Source of the DNA: a virus
Length of the DNA stretch: 64,000 nt
Virus record (IMG/VR): IMGVR_UViG_3300032282_006516
Coordinates: 1 to 64,000 of that record
Reading direction: 5' to 3' (one strand)
The position numbers and the translations under genes were made by a program. The notes under the pieces were generated by a model that did not search any database, was not told the origin of the DNA, and saw nothing but the letters and a program-made list of their open reading frames with translations. Shown here in pieces: positions 1-7,939 of this stretch; the first letter of the stretch is position 1; each line of letters opens with the position of its first letter.

Positions 1-28
1 ACCCCCCGAACATTCATGATGTTCGCTA

Positions 29-80
29 CGAGACGCACGCCACTTCGGTGCCCGCCGAGGCGTGCGTCTCGTCCTTTTTA
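29..80 (+). terminator. Rho-independent terminator of a plus-strand unit entering from the left
   Basis: A perfect 13-bp stem (29-41 with 59-71, CGAGACGCACGCC and its complement) is followed by TCCTTTTTAGG. It ends a plus-strand gene outside the window; bases 1-28 hold nothing else recognisable. Confidence 0.85.
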
Positions 81-84
81 GGGG

Positions 85-117
85 CTACAAAACAGCGAAG
101 CCGCCCCGAAGGGCGGC
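85..117 (-). terminator. Weak terminator closing the leftmost minus-strand genes
   Basis: Stem GCCGCCC / GGGCGGC at 100-117 with a GAA-type loop; read on the minus strand it is followed by a short T run (CTGTTTTG). It faces the plus-strand terminator next to it, which fits convergent transcription. Confidence 0.5.
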
Positions 118-138
118 CCCACGCACGCGCTCGATTAC

Positions 139-345
139 TCAGCGACCGTAGTTCCCGGTCTCCAGAGCAGCCTGCGCAGCTTCTTCCGTCTTGTAGTACC
201 CCGATTCTCGGGAGTACGGACCACAGTCACAGCGCGTACCGATGTAGTACCCGCCGCCCGAGTGGTGGACCTCCAGCACAAGGTGCACGTCGCAATCCTC
301 GCACACTCGGGGTGCTCCCGACGCGAGGGTCTCACCGTGCATCAT
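139..345 (-). CDS. Small Cys-containing protein of unknown function
   Basis: 68 residues. Two Cys pairs (CEDC near residue 16 and CDC near 40) could hold one zinc ion in a ribbon-like fold. The start is one of two adjacent ATG codons preceded by a GGAGG ribosome binding site; it overlaps the end of the upstream gene by 14 bp, so the two are probably translationally coupled. It is the last gene of the minus-strand run. No family recognised. Confidence 0.6.
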   Translation of the reverse strand: MMHGETLASGAPRVCEDCDVHLVLEVHHSGGGYYIGTRCDCGPYSRESGYYKTEEAAQAALETGNYGR

Positions 346-604
346 CGGTGACCTCCTCCGACTCTTCCTTCATCCCCGTGTAGAGGATGAGTTGTCCGTC
401 GTTGTCGAAACCCCAGTCCCAGCCGTGCATGCTGGCCAGGGCCTTGAGCTGCTCGACGTTTTCGGGGAGCACGAAGGCCCGCTTGATGTTCTCGCCGACG
501 CAGGGGTTGTACCCCTCGCCGTCGCTCTCGACCAAGACGGCCTCACTGGCGAGCGTGTACGTCGGGTCGTTTTGGCTGTCACTGAATGCGATGTAGAGGG
601 GCAT
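332..604 (-). CDS. Hypothetical small acidic protein
   Basis: 90 residues, strongly acidic, with no motif I recognise. ATG is preceded by GAGG. It sits 3 bp after the stop of the glycosylase-like gene and overlaps the next gene, so it belongs to the same operon. Confidence 0.6.
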   Translation of the reverse strand: MPLYIAFSDSQNDPTYTLASEAVLVESDGEGYNPCVGENIKRAFVLPENVEQLKALASMHGWDWGFDNDGQLILYTGMKEESEEVTDDAR

Positions 605-607
605 GAT

Positions 608-1003
608 TTACCTCGGCCAGATGTACGGAACGTCGGATGGAACGGTCGGGAAGAACTGCCGGTAGTGCTCTGGCAGCTTCCGAACCAAGTTGGATTGGTG
701 CGCCAGATGAAAGGCGGAGTCGCCTAGCCAATCCGGCTTTTGCGTGCAGGAGAAGCGCGCCGCCTCGACACGAATCTTGTCGAGGCAGCTGTCCTTGTAG
801 CCCCGAGCTACCCACTCACGGCACACGGCGATGCCGTACTCCGCGAGCTGAAACTCGAAACCCCGCCACATGCGTGAAGCGGGGTGATTGAGCCACTGGC
901 CTCGGAGAAGCTGCAGGACTTCAACCCGCTGCTTCCCGAGGCGTTGTCGGTCGAGAACTTTCGCCGACGTGGCGAAGTCCTCGTAGGGGAGAAACGTATT
1001 TAT
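608..1003 (-). CDS. Pyrimidine dimer DNA glycosylase-like protein (MSMEG_6728 type), probable ATA start
   Basis: 131 residues if read from an ATA codon at 1003. The protein matches, from memory, the MSMEG_6728 / endonuclease V-like family along its whole length: NTFLPY at the N-terminus, LDRQRLGKQRVE near residue 17, WRGFE, CREW, WLGD, HQSNLVRKLPEHY and a PYIWP end. Such proteins are thought to act in UV-damage repair. In this frame there is no ATG, GTG or TTG before Met45, which would cut off the conserved half. ATA overlaps the TAA of the preceding gene (ATAA) and follows a GGGGG Shine-Dalgarno-like run. Alternatives are a -1 frameshift from the upstream gene or a decayed start codon. Family call is firm; start is inferred. 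Confidence 0.75.
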   Translation of the reverse strand: MNTFLPYEDFATSAKVLDRQRLGKQRVEVLQLLRGQWLNHPASRMWRGFEFQLAEYGIAVCREWVARGYKDSCLDKIRVEAARFSCTQKPDWLGDSAFHLAHQSNLVRKLPEHYRQFFPTVPSDVPYIWPR

Positions 1004-1518
1004 TCGGCCCCCATGAGCGCCGCGTAGTCGAACTGAGTTCCCAGCGCATCCTTGATTGAGATGTCTGGGCCTTCGTGACCGAGAGCGACGCTGTTGTAGA
1101 TGAAGACGTAACGCGGCACGGTCAGCTTCTGCGCCACGAAGTCACGACCTTTCGGCGTAATCTTGTAGAGCCCCGAACGTGCCGAGTCGTCTTCGCGTGC
1201 CTCTGACTTGGGTTGAATGAGTTCCCAGTAAACGAGCTTCGCCCAGTCGCCACCGCGCACGACCGCAGACCGAGCGACCGCAGACCAAGTGCGCGAGGAC
1301 AGGTAGGAGGGAACGTGAAGCCACTCTTCCGTGGGCTTATCGCGGAAATACTGGTCGATGCAGCAGAGAGCTACCGCCATGCTGGCGGTCATGGGTCGCC
1401 GGTAGGTCTTCGCGAACTGTCCGCAGCACGGGCACTTGACGCCCGTGCTGCGATGCCGCCGAACCCACTCTCGCGCCTCAAGCAAGCTCCGCCACAGCTC
1501 GGGCGGCCTCTCACTCAC
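1000..1518 (-). CDS. Zinc-finger/winged-helix phage protein, conserved hypothetical
   Basis: 172 residues. An N-terminal helix is followed by CPCCGQ near residue 29, then HVPSY, GGDWAKLVYW and a winged-helix-like segment (GLYKITPKGRDFV) typical of a short wing. Similar proteins are familiar from actinobacterial and other phages as unknowns. The start overlaps the preceding stop by ATGA. Role probably DNA binding; inferred only. Confidence 0.7.
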   Translation of the reverse strand: MSERPPELWRSLLEAREWVRRHRSTGVKCPCCGQFAKTYRRPMTASMAVALCCIDQYFRDKPTEEWLHVPSYLSSRTWSAVARSAVVRGGDWAKLVYWELIQPKSEAREDDSARSGLYKITPKGRDFVAQKLTVPRYVFIYNSVALGHEGPDISIKDALGTQFDYAALMGAE

Positions 1519-2222
1519 GGCGTCTGCGCGCCCTGCGCGAGAAACTGCCGACGCAGTTCGATGTACTGCAGCAGTTTCTCGCGCGTCCAGCTAGGGTCCA
1601 CCCACTCCTCACGAACCACGATGTCGTCCCCCGTGACTTCGAAGAATAGTTCAATCGCTTGTCTGTACTCTTGTCGTTCGAGTGAATCGAGGATGTCTTG
1701 CGGTACGAGCGTGTTGGCGTATCCGGCATCGACTGCGTAGTCGACACGCTCGAAGCGCGCCAGGATATAGAGGCCCGCTCTAATGAGAGCGTCCCTCTCG
1801 GTCGGGTAAGCCGAGTAGGTCCTCACATCCTCGCCGGACACCTCGAAGATCCAGATTACCGGCGCCGCCTCTTCCGAGCTTCCGGCTCCATCTTCAGCGA
1901 CCGCTCCTCCTCCTTCGAGAGGCGGAACGTGATGCTCTCCGTCTCCGGATGAAGCACCAGCCACTGATACGCGAGCACCTGCAGCTGGTACGAGAGAATC
2001 GCTTCCTGGTCCACGAGGCGAGCTTACCACCTTATCCGGATTATCCTCGATGTAGGCTTCCGCACGCAGCGAATGGCTGTTCAGGTCGGCGCTGCTCACG
2101 ATCTTGATTTTCATATCGGTCTCCAGTGCGGCTGCAATCCGCTCCAGTGCTCGGGCGATTCGAGGAACCGTCCCGTCGAAGAACTGCTTCCCAGCTATCG
2201 TCTGGAAAAAAGCGATGCTCAT
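1515..2222 (-). CDS. Composite hypothetical protein or run of fused small genes
   Basis: A single 235-residue frame from an ATG (ATGA overlap with the upstream gene). It reads like two or three usual small phage proteins in series: residues 1-36 (helical, RIARALERIAAALE), a segment starting MKIKIVSSADL, a low-complexity Gly/Ala/Ser linker of about 65 residues, and a C-terminal domain starting IWIFEVSGED. The linker is where a separate 52-residue gene is encoded in another frame. Either the stop codons between small genes have been lost, or the last part is started separately (an ATC overlaps the small gene's TAA). No function recognised. Confidence 0.5.
   Translation of the reverse strand: MSIAFFQTIAGKQFFDGTVPRIARALERIAAALETDMKIKIVSSADLNSHSLRAEAYIEDNPDKVVSSPRGPGSDSLVPAAGARVSVAGASSGDGEHHVPPLEGGGAVAEDGAGSSEEAAPVIWIFEVSGEDVRTYSAYPTERDALIRAGLYILARFERVDYAVDAGYANTLVPQDILDSLERQEYRQAIELFFEVTGDDIVVREEWVDPSWTREKLLQYIELRRQFLAQGAQTP
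1856..2014 (-). CDS. Nested 52-residue protein with GTG start
   Basis: Starts GTG GAC CAG GAA and reads a coherent helical protein (LSYQLQVLAYQWLVLHPET, then a charged KEEERSLK segment and an RKRRRR tail). It is out of frame with the surrounding 235-residue ORF, whose own residues here are low-complexity, so this frame is probably the one selected for. No family assigned. Confidence 0.55.
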   Translation of the reverse strand: MDQEAILSYQLQVLAYQWLVLHPETESITFRLSKEEERSLKMEPEARKRRRR

Positions 2223-2668
2223 GGCCGGAACTCCTCCCGCTGAAGGCGGAGCCATTCCGTGTCGCTCATGAACTTGGCGCCTTTTGCCGTAACGAACACT
2301 GCGCCTCCTCCGAACTCCCCGACACGAGGGGACGAACACGTCGCCGCCCAGGAGAGCTGGAAGAAGTTGTCGGGCCGAAACTTGGCGAGGAACTCCTGCA
2401 CAACGACGGCTATGTCGTCGATGCTTCCGTCCTCTTCGGAAACAATGAAGAACATGCGCCCTTCACCCTTGCCCCCGAAGTGCCAGTCGAACATCGGAAA
2501 GTTGTCTTCGTACGCCACGTGGTGGCTGTACTGCTCCAGGAGCTTCTTTCGAACTTCCGAAGTTTCCTCCCCCGGCTCGGGCACGGTGCAGGCTTCCTTC
2601 AGCCAAGTCTCTTCTTCTGGGGTGACGCCGTCGATGACTTGTGAGAACAGAGTGTAGTTGTTGGCCAT
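2219..2668 (-). CDS. Conserved hypothetical phage protein
   Basis: 149 residues beginning MANNY. Mixed alpha/beta composition, with a C-terminal FGGGAVFVTA segment and a WLR helix resembling a widespread phage family of unknown role. Overlaps the next gene by ATGA and lies 18 bp after the previous stop, so it is co-transcribed. Confidence 0.65.
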   Translation of the reverse strand: MANNYTLFSQVIDGVTPEEETWLKEACTVPEPGEETSEVRKKLLEQYSHHVAYEDNFPMFDWHFGGKGEGRMFFIVSEEDGSIDDIAVVVQEFLAKFRPDNFFQLSWAATCSSPRVGEFGGGAVFVTAKGAKFMSDTEWLRLQREEFRP

Positions 2669-2686
2669 GGCTTTGGTGGTGAAGAG

Positions 2687-3130
2687 TTAACGAATGGCTT
2701 GTTCGTGACAGGGTGCGTGCCACATCTCTCCGCGACTCCACGTCGCAAAAGAGCCGCGGCGAAGACGTTGCCCACAGCCCGCACACCAGGCCGGCAGGAC
2801 AACTGGGATATGTTTCGCCTCCGGGTCCTTCTTCCGCTTTGGAGCGGAGTTGTGGACTCGGGGTTGTGGAGGCGGGGGCCGTACCTGCGCCTTGACGTAG
2901 TCACTCGGCGCACGCGGTTGGTAGGACGAGAACAACTCGTCCAGGTAGTCGTCCATCATCGCCCCGGCGTCCACCCAAGTGCGGGAAGGGGCGGATGATT
3001 CGAGGAGACCTTGTTCGTGAATGAGGCGACACGCCTGCATCGCTGCGACGTGTGCCTCATTCGGGTTGGTCGACGGGTCAGCCGCAAGAGCAGCGAGATC
3101 CCGCGCCCTCTTGCGGCTATCTCGGCTCAC
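2687..3130 (-). CDS. DUF2786-like protein with C-terminal zinc ribbon
   Basis: 147 residues from a GTG that overlaps the preceding stop (GTGA). The N-terminal RDLAALAADPSTNPNEAHVA and RLIHEQGL resemble the short helical DUF2786 module. A proline-rich linker (PPPPQPR) leads to CAGCGQ followed by HAPC, a likely four-ligand zinc site. DUF2786 proteins are of unknown function and often found on phages and plasmids. Confidence 0.65.
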   Translation of the reverse strand: MSRDSRKRARDLAALAADPSTNPNEAHVAAMQACRLIHEQGLLESSAPSRTWVDAGAMMDDYLDELFSSYQPRAPSDYVKAQVRPPPPQPRVHNSAPKRKKDPEAKHIPVVLPAWCAGCGQRLRRGSFATWSRGEMWHAPCHEQAIR

Positions 3131-3612
3131 TGGAAGTACTGCCTCGCCCGTCGAATGCAGTCTTTCACCGAGCGCAGCGCTGCGCTGAAATCGCACTTCG
3201 AGACGGGATGGACCAGCTCGTGCAGTGCGATCTCCGCCTCAAGCTGGTCCGAGGCCGTGTTGAGTTCGAGCAGGCTGTACTGCTTCACCGTCTTCTCGAA
3301 CTGGTCGTCCGGCTGCCCGTCCGCGACGAACTGGAGCAGCACCTCCGTGATTTCTCGGCTCTTCGCGTCGAGAACGAGCGGACCCTGCTCCTGTGCCTGA
3401 GAGAGTGCCTCAATCGTCAACGGGTCCGCCGACAAGCCCGCCTGCTTGGTCTCAGACCGTCGACGCCCGATGATGAGCACCTCGTTTTGCGCGTTGAATA
3501 ACTCCAGGGTGTACGCCCCGGAGAGTTCGTTGAGCTTCTCTTCGAGTGCCGCCGCGTAGGCTTCGACCGACCGGTCGCGGCGGGGCACACCCACAACACG
3601 AAACTTCTTCAT
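3127..3612 (-). CDS. Hypothetical protein, first gene of the left operon
   Basis: 161 residues from the ATG at 3612, chosen over one ten codons upstream because GGAAAG lies just 5' and the shared phage promoter motif ends upstream of it. Alpha/beta N-terminus and a helical C-terminus rich in acidic residues. It overlaps the next gene by four bases. Function unknown. Confidence 0.65.
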   Translation of the reverse strand: MKKFRVVGVPRRDRSVEAYAAALEEKLNELSGAYTLELFNAQNEVLIIGRRRSETKQAGLSADPLTIEALSQAQEQGPLVLDAKSREITEVLLQFVADGQPDDQFEKTVKQYSLLELNTASDQLEAEIALHELVHPVSKCDFSAALRSVKDCIRRARQYFQ

Positions 3613-3635
3613 GTTCTTTCCACGCCAAAAGTGGC

Positions 3636-3674
3636 GCTCCACTCGCCTTATTCCGCAATGCGCGTGGGTTTTTC
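3636..3674 (-). promoter_or_regulatory. Phage promoter motif upstream of the 3612 gene
   Basis: Minus-strand GAAAAACCC, then about 12 bases, then GCGGAATAAGGCGAGTGG. Same element and spacing as the plus-strand promoters at 23.1, 27.8, 28.0, 28.3, 29.8 and 47.6 kb, and correctly placed for the downstream ATG. Confidence 0.6.
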
Positions 3675-4263
3675 AGAAATCGCTGCCGTCGTCGAACTCG
3701 TCGAAGTGGATAAGGCCGCCGGGAAGGGCGTACACATCATCGTCCCCCGCAGAGAAGACATCACGGCGACGATACTCGGCGGGGCGACCAACACTCATCA
3801 CATTCTTCGGCGTAAGTCGACGAACGTGACGGCGTACAGTCTCGGGGTCGAGGTCGAGGCTCTCGCAGATGGAGAGAAAGCTCATCATGTGCTTTCCCTC
3901 CTGCTCGCGCTCATTCCACTCGGGAGAGCCGGGTGCCTCCACGAAGAGCCACACGTATGCCTGCTCCGCCAGTGTGCGCTGAACTAGCCGCGTGCTCGTC
4001 CGGTACAAAACCCAGTCGTACGCGGCTCGGCGTACGACTTCGAGAAGCAAGGTCTTGCAGCCGTTGATTTCCTGGAGCGCGGTCTCCTCATCCCACACGT
4101 CGTCTCGCCGCGTATTGGCGACCGCGAGCTGCGCCCTCAGAACCGTGACGCTACCCGGCACGTGAATCTCTCGCGTTATGGGAGGTGGCGGCGGAGGAAC
4201 CAGGCGGAGTCGTGCTGCCCGGGCTGCACGTCGTAGAATCAAGGGCAGCACCCATCCAAGCAT
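3673..4263 (-). CDS. HTH-type protein, probable DNA-binding phage factor
   Basis: 196 residues; start ATG at 4263 overlaps the upstream stop as TAATG. A hydrophobic N-terminus with a proline run (PPPPPP) leads to a helical centre and a helix-turn-helix-like segment SFLSICESLDLDPETVRRHVRR near residue 135, a motif that recurs in phage proteins of the GLDPDYVRR type. The C-terminus is acidic. Its place at the end of a structural cluster suggests regulation or assembly; not resolved. Confidence 0.6.
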   Translation of the reverse strand: MLGWVLPLILRRAARAARLRLVPPPPPPITREIHVPGSVTVLRAQLAVANTRRDDVWDEETALQEINGCKTLLLEVVRRAAYDWVLYRTSTRLVQRTLAEQAYVWLFVEAPGSPEWNEREQEGKHMMSFLSICESLDLDPETVRRHVRRLTPKNVMSVGRPAEYRRRDVFSAGDDDVYALPGGLIHFDEFDDGSDF

Positions 4264-5159
4264 TACGGGCGAACAGTCACTACAAGCGGCTGTCCCTGAA
4301 TCCCAGCATCCGGGATGTGGACGATGCTCTGGTCGGTGCGGGTGACCTGAAGCGCGGCGGTTCCGGGTGCTACGCCGATGAGGGTCAGGGCCACAGGGGA
4401 ACACGTATAGCTCAACACATCGGGGTTGCTGCTGGCGTACATGACGTCCCCCCGACCCGTGCCGAGATTCTGCCCGTCGCTCGCCAAAACCTGTACCGCA
4501 ACCGTAAGTTCTTGACCAACACGAATCGTGTACGGACCCGGCGGATTCAGAACGATTTTCTCTACGACAGGGAAGATGAGGTCGGCCAGGTTCACGTTCG
4601 GCGCGTCCGGCACGCTGATGGTCCGAAGCACGTCCTCCTCACCCTGAATCGTCACGCTGTACTGGCCGTTTCGGATGAGGTTGACCTGGGCGTAGCCCTT
4701 CTCGTCCGTACGGATGATGACGCGCTCTTTGAGCACCGCCGCCCCGTCGAGCCACACCGGGTTGAACTGGGCGATGAAGTGAATGTCGACGTTTGACTGC
4801 GGAGCGCCCGTGATGTCCCGGAAGTAGCCGTACGCCGTACAGAGCCGCGCATCGAGTGGCGTAGGCGGCACCAACACCTCCGCTTTCACATCAAAGACGT
4901 TGCTCTGTCCCGGCGGAAGCGGCGCAGGCAGCACCGTGAAGAACTGGGGATTCGTGAACCCCACCTGAAACTTGTAGAAGCGCGTCTGGTAGGTGATTCC
5001 CGACTGAAGCAGAAACCCTACATGCCCATCGGCGTCCGTCGTGCTCTGCGCGTAGACCAGTCGGCCATCTTGCGAGAACACCTTGACGACCACCCCGGCC
5101 AAGGGGCTTCGCGAAGGCGTCGTATCCTTGATGTAGAAGTCGACCGCCTCGTAGCTCAC
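4263..5159 (-). CDS. Virion protein with carboxypeptidase-regulatory-like and BIG2-like domains
   Basis: 298 residues, GTG start overlapping the upstream stop (GTGA). Two beta-sandwich modules with the signature of regulatory-like domains (SPLAGVVVKVF...DADGHVGF and GAPQSNVDIHF...DEKGYAQVNL), then a C-terminal bacterial Ig-like (BIG2-like) domain (RVGQELTVAVQVLASDGQ, APGTAALQVT). Such folds decorate tails and baseplates and may bind carbohydrates. It follows another beta-rich protein, so both are likely exposed tail components. Confidence 0.65.
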   Translation of the reverse strand: MSYEAVDFYIKDTTPSRSPLAGVVVKVFSQDGRLVYAQSTTDADGHVGFLLQSGITYQTRFYKFQVGFTNPQFFTVLPAPLPPGQSNVFDVKAEVLVPPTPLDARLCTAYGYFRDITGAPQSNVDIHFIAQFNPVWLDGAAVLKERVIIRTDEKGYAQVNLIRNGQYSVTIQGEEDVLRTISVPDAPNVNLADLIFPVVEKIVLNPPGPYTIRVGQELTVAVQVLASDGQNLGTGRGDVMYASSNPDVLSYTCSPVALTLIGVAPGTAALQVTRTDQSIVHIPDAGIQGQPLVVTVRP

Positions 5160-6178
5160 AGCGTCCTCCGCACAGCGTAGGGAATGTTGGGAATCTGTAC
5201 GGTGAACAGCTCGTTCTGCCCGTTACCGGCCGTCAGCAGATTCAGCGTCTGCACCGCCGGGTCGGTCGGAATCTCAATCTCCCGGGCCAGCGTCGTACCG
5301 CCCACCGCAACGGTCACCAGAGCACCACGGGCCAGCAACAACTCAACTCGACCCGCGGCATCCGTGAGAAGGTGCTGCGTTCCTCCCACAACAACACGAC
5401 CTCCGACCTGGAGCCCGTTGAAGTTGTTGTAGATGAGCACCTCCTGGTTCTCGATGGGCGCCCCTGTCACATCGACGAGGTTCACATAGCCAAGAACCAG
5501 GCTCGACATATCGAGACCCGCATTCTGTGTGCCCTGGAAAGGCGCAGAGAACTGGCTCACCGTGCGGTTGAAGCTGTCGTAGAACCGCGCCTTATAGAAA
5601 TACGCGGGAGACCCGTTGGGGTCGATGACGCTGTACTGGGGCACACCCCGACGCAGAACAACCCGAGCGTCTCTTCCAAAGGCTAAAGAACCGGGTTCGG
5701 TCGTCGCGAAGCCGAGAAGCGGAGCCGCGTCACCGCCCACACAGCGAAGCGAGGCTTTGAGACCCGGCTCCACCGTCTGAACGATGAGAACTGCGTTGCT
5801 AACAAAAGCGGTCAGGAGCCCGTTGCTGCCGGCCTGTATCTGGGCCGCAGCTGCGCCAAAGCTAACGGGGTCCGGCCCCGCGAACGTGATGTTCACGGGG
5901 ATGTACTCGTTGATGAGGAACTGAATCGTCTTGTCTGCGAGTGGGATGCTCGGCCCCGTTTGAGGCGGAGCCGGCGGGTCATCCGGAGTGTTCAGCGGAA
6001 GACGCGCCGGCAGCCACGCGTCATCATGCAATGCTTCGTACGGCCCCATGTCCGTGCCGCGGGAACGCCAGACCTCAAAACGGTCGAAGTACCCTTCCCA
6101 GGCTCCCGGCTCGAAAAAGAAGTCGAGCTGGAAACGCTCCTGAGTAGCCGCAGTAGGGGCCGCACGAAGAATACGCAT
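5156..6178 (-). CDS. Beta-rich virion structural protein
   Basis: 340 residues. Begins with an FN3-like segment (FDRFEVWRSRG...), with several small Gly/Asn-rich beta modules; the C-terminal module (VDVTGAPIENQEVLIYNNF, TDAAGRVELLLARG) is of the same type as in the neighbouring protein, suggesting duplication. Starts ATG after GAGGG. Likely tail or baseplate decoration. Confidence 0.6.
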   Translation of the reverse strand: MRILRAAPTAATQERFQLDFFFEPGAWEGYFDRFEVWRSRGTDMGPYEALHDDAWLPARLPLNTPDDPPAPPQTGPSIPLADKTIQFLINEYIPVNITFAGPDPVSFGAAAAQIQAGSNGLLTAFVSNAVLIVQTVEPGLKASLRCVGGDAAPLLGFATTEPGSLAFGRDARVVLRRGVPQYSVIDPNGSPAYFYKARFYDSFNRTVSQFSAPFQGTQNAGLDMSSLVLGYVNLVDVTGAPIENQEVLIYNNFNGLQVGGRVVVGGTQHLLTDAAGRVELLLARGALVTVAVGGTTLAREIEIPTDPAVQTLNLLTAGNGQNELFTVQIPNIPYAVRRTL

Positions 6179-6183
6179 GATTA

Positions 6184-6420
6184 CTAACCCTCGACGATGG
6201 TGCCGTCCGGCTTCACAGTCGTCCGGCTGATGTCGACGCCGTACTTCTCACTCAGCTCGGCGCGCTTCTTCTCCATCTCTTGCTGAAGAAGGCGCATGCC
6301 ATCGACGACCTGCGCCTTGGCGGCGTCGAGCTGCTGGACCTGAAGCTGCCCGTTCTGCAACTTCAGATAGATGTTCTCGATGCTCAGGCGCTCTTCTTCG
6401 GTGAGCTTCTTCTCGCTCAT
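6184..6420 (-). CDS. Small coiled-coil protein
   Basis: 78 residues, almost wholly helical (EERLSIENIYLKLQNGQLQVQQ, then LLQQEMEKKRAEL) with a heptad pattern; tail GVDISRTTVKPDGTIVEG. ATG follows GGAGAG. Small coiled coils beside tail genes can be scaffolds or chaperones; unproven here. Confidence 0.65.
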   Translation of the reverse strand: MSEKKLTEEERLSIENIYLKLQNGQLQVQQLDAAKAQVVDGMRLLQQEMEKKRAELSEKYGVDISRTTVKPDGTIVEG

Positions 6421-6433
6421 GTTCTCTCCATTC

Positions 6434-6643
6434 TCACGGGCCTACAAGGAATGAGTCAATCTCTGAGACCACAAGGTCCGACGCGGCGTCTACGCCTTTC
6501 TGCGCGAGCCGGTCAGACCCTGTGCGTCCCTGGAGAATCTTTTTCAACGAAGCCACCTGATTATTCAGGGTCTTCGTTCTGCTGTCGGCCCACTCCTGCA
6601 CCGCAGAGGAGAGCGTCTCTAGTCGTTGAACGCGTTCTTCCAT
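6434..6643 (-). CDS. Small helical protein
   Basis: 69 residues from ATG at 6643; a GTG 21 bases upstream (6664) is a possible alternative because neither has a clear ribosome binding site. Heptad-like helix over RVQRLETLSSAVQEWADSR, then a basic segment and an acidic end. Unknown function. Confidence 0.5.
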   Translation of the reverse strand: MEERVQRLETLSSAVQEWADSRTKTLNNQVASLKKILQGRTGSDRLAQKGVDAASDLVVSEIDSFLVGP

Positions 6644-6700
6644 GGCGCAGGCAGTGTACCGCACTTCTACTCTTGAACCACGACTGGTGAAAAGACCTCT

Positions 6701-7867
6701 TCAGGCTTTTTCCAGTGCCTCCATGAGCAGCTTCCCGGCCTCACGTTGCAGGTCGAGCCGGCGGTCCGGGTCTTCGGCCTGCTTGGCGAGGTGGCCGAGC
6801 GCACCAGCGGCCCAGTAGAGGTTGGGCATGCGCGACCCATCCGGGGCAAACGAGACCGGAGGCAGGTCGATGACCGTGTCCTCCTTCTGGTCGAGAACGC
6901 TCTGCAGCCACTTCGCATCCGTGTCCCCAACGGCGCTGCGGATGCGAGCGCGAAGCTGCGACCACGGAATCTGCTCATCGCGTGCCGCACGGATAGCCGT
7001 GAGCAGGCGCTCGATGTTGCTCTCCGCCAGGTACTGCCCCACATAGTCGCGAACCGCGCTTTGCTGCGCCGCGACTTCCTTTTGCGCTGTCTCGTTCGAG
7101 ATTTCGAGGTCTTGGTCCTCGATGATGGAACCGATGTGCCGACCACGGATGGAATCCGGGTCGAGAACACTCGATGTGCCCGCCCCAATCCGCCACACGG
7201 ACTGCAGCACCTGAAGCCGTCCGCTGCCGAAGTCCGAGTTCGACCACTCGACCCCGATGCAGATGTACTCACCCGGGAAGGCCTCGAACACGAGCGGAAT
7301 GAAGCACTTCAGCGCGCTCCGAACGGCAGAAGACGTGGCTTCCACCGGCTGCGCCCCCGCCGCCTGGCATGCGTCGATGAACGAGCTGAGAAGGGGTGCG
7401 CTTGCCATGTGGCGGTTGAACCGCCGGCTGAGAAAGCCCCGGAGTTCGTTGCCGACGATGCGGTGAAGGAAGCGCGGCGGCTGACCGCTACGTTCCGCCC
7501 AGTTCGGCTGGTGGTACAGCTCGTTCAGATTGTGCGCGAGCAGCTCACGGGACCACGGCCCGCCCTCGGCCAATCGGTCGAGGTAAGCCATGGGGAACTT
7601 GATGCGCTCGTGCTTGCACAACTGGTTCAGCGCGTGCCGGTGCACACGCAGCGGAACGTCGTCGCCATACGCCAGCCGCACCGCGTTCTTGTCCGTCGGG
7701 TCGGCGATGAAACGCATCGCCTTCGGCGGGACGAGCTTGTCGATGATCACCGTGTTCATGACGCTGTTGAGGAGCGCCCGCTGCTGCGCCTCACCAAGAG
7801 AAAAGCGGTGCTCCATCTTGTGCTGCGCCACGGTGAAGGGGTCGAACATGTCGAGTTGCTGATTCAT
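6701..7867 (-). CDS. DUF932-like phage protein
   Basis: 388 residues. Segments such as PLRVHRHALNQLCK, FLHRIVGNELRGFLSRRF and ICIGVEWSNSDFGSGRLQV match the pattern of DUF932 (phage/plasmid-like) proteins, whose biochemical role is not established; some relatives are discussed with anti-restriction genes. It has its own leader after a terminator (7884-7914) and AGGAG before ATG. Confidence 0.65.
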   Translation of the reverse strand: MNQQLDMFDPFTVAQHKMEHRFSLGEAQQRALLNSVMNTVIIDKLVPPKAMRFIADPTDKNAVRLAYGDDVPLRVHRHALNQLCKHERIKFPMAYLDRLAEGGPWSRELLAHNLNELYHQPNWAERSGQPPRFLHRIVGNELRGFLSRRFNRHMASAPLLSSFIDACQAAGAQPVEATSSAVRSALKCFIPLVFEAFPGEYICIGVEWSNSDFGSGRLQVLQSVWRIGAGTSSVLDPDSIRGRHIGSIIEDQDLEISNETAQKEVAAQQSAVRDYVGQYLAESNIERLLTAIRAARDEQIPWSQLRARIRSAVGDTDAKWLQSVLDQKEDTVIDLPPVSFAPDGSRMPNLYWAAGALGHLAKQAEDPDRRLDLQREAGKLLMEALEKA

Positions 7868-7883
7868 GTGAACTCCTGGAAAT

Positions 7884-7914
7884 GAAAACGGGGCCGAGCG
7901 TTTGCTCGACCCCG
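7884..7914 (-). terminator. Intrinsic terminator between the sigma factor and DUF932-like genes
   Basis: An 11-bp stem (7889-7899 with 7904-7914, one G-T pair) with a four-base loop, followed on the minus strand by TTTTCATTTC. It would attenuate transcription out of the sigma-factor gene. Confidence 0.75.
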
Positions 7915-7939
7915 TGGGTTGTTGGTCGGAGGAAGTAAG

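Noticed and set aside
1848-1860. ATC start for the C-terminal domain of 1515-2222
   Set aside because: It overlaps the small gene's TAA in a suggestive way, but the whole region is open as one frame, so a near-cognate start is not required.
6746-7885. 379-codon plus-strand ORF opposite the DUF932-like gene
   Set aside because: Shadow of the minus-strand gene, no repeats or motifs, unlike the ORF in the intein.
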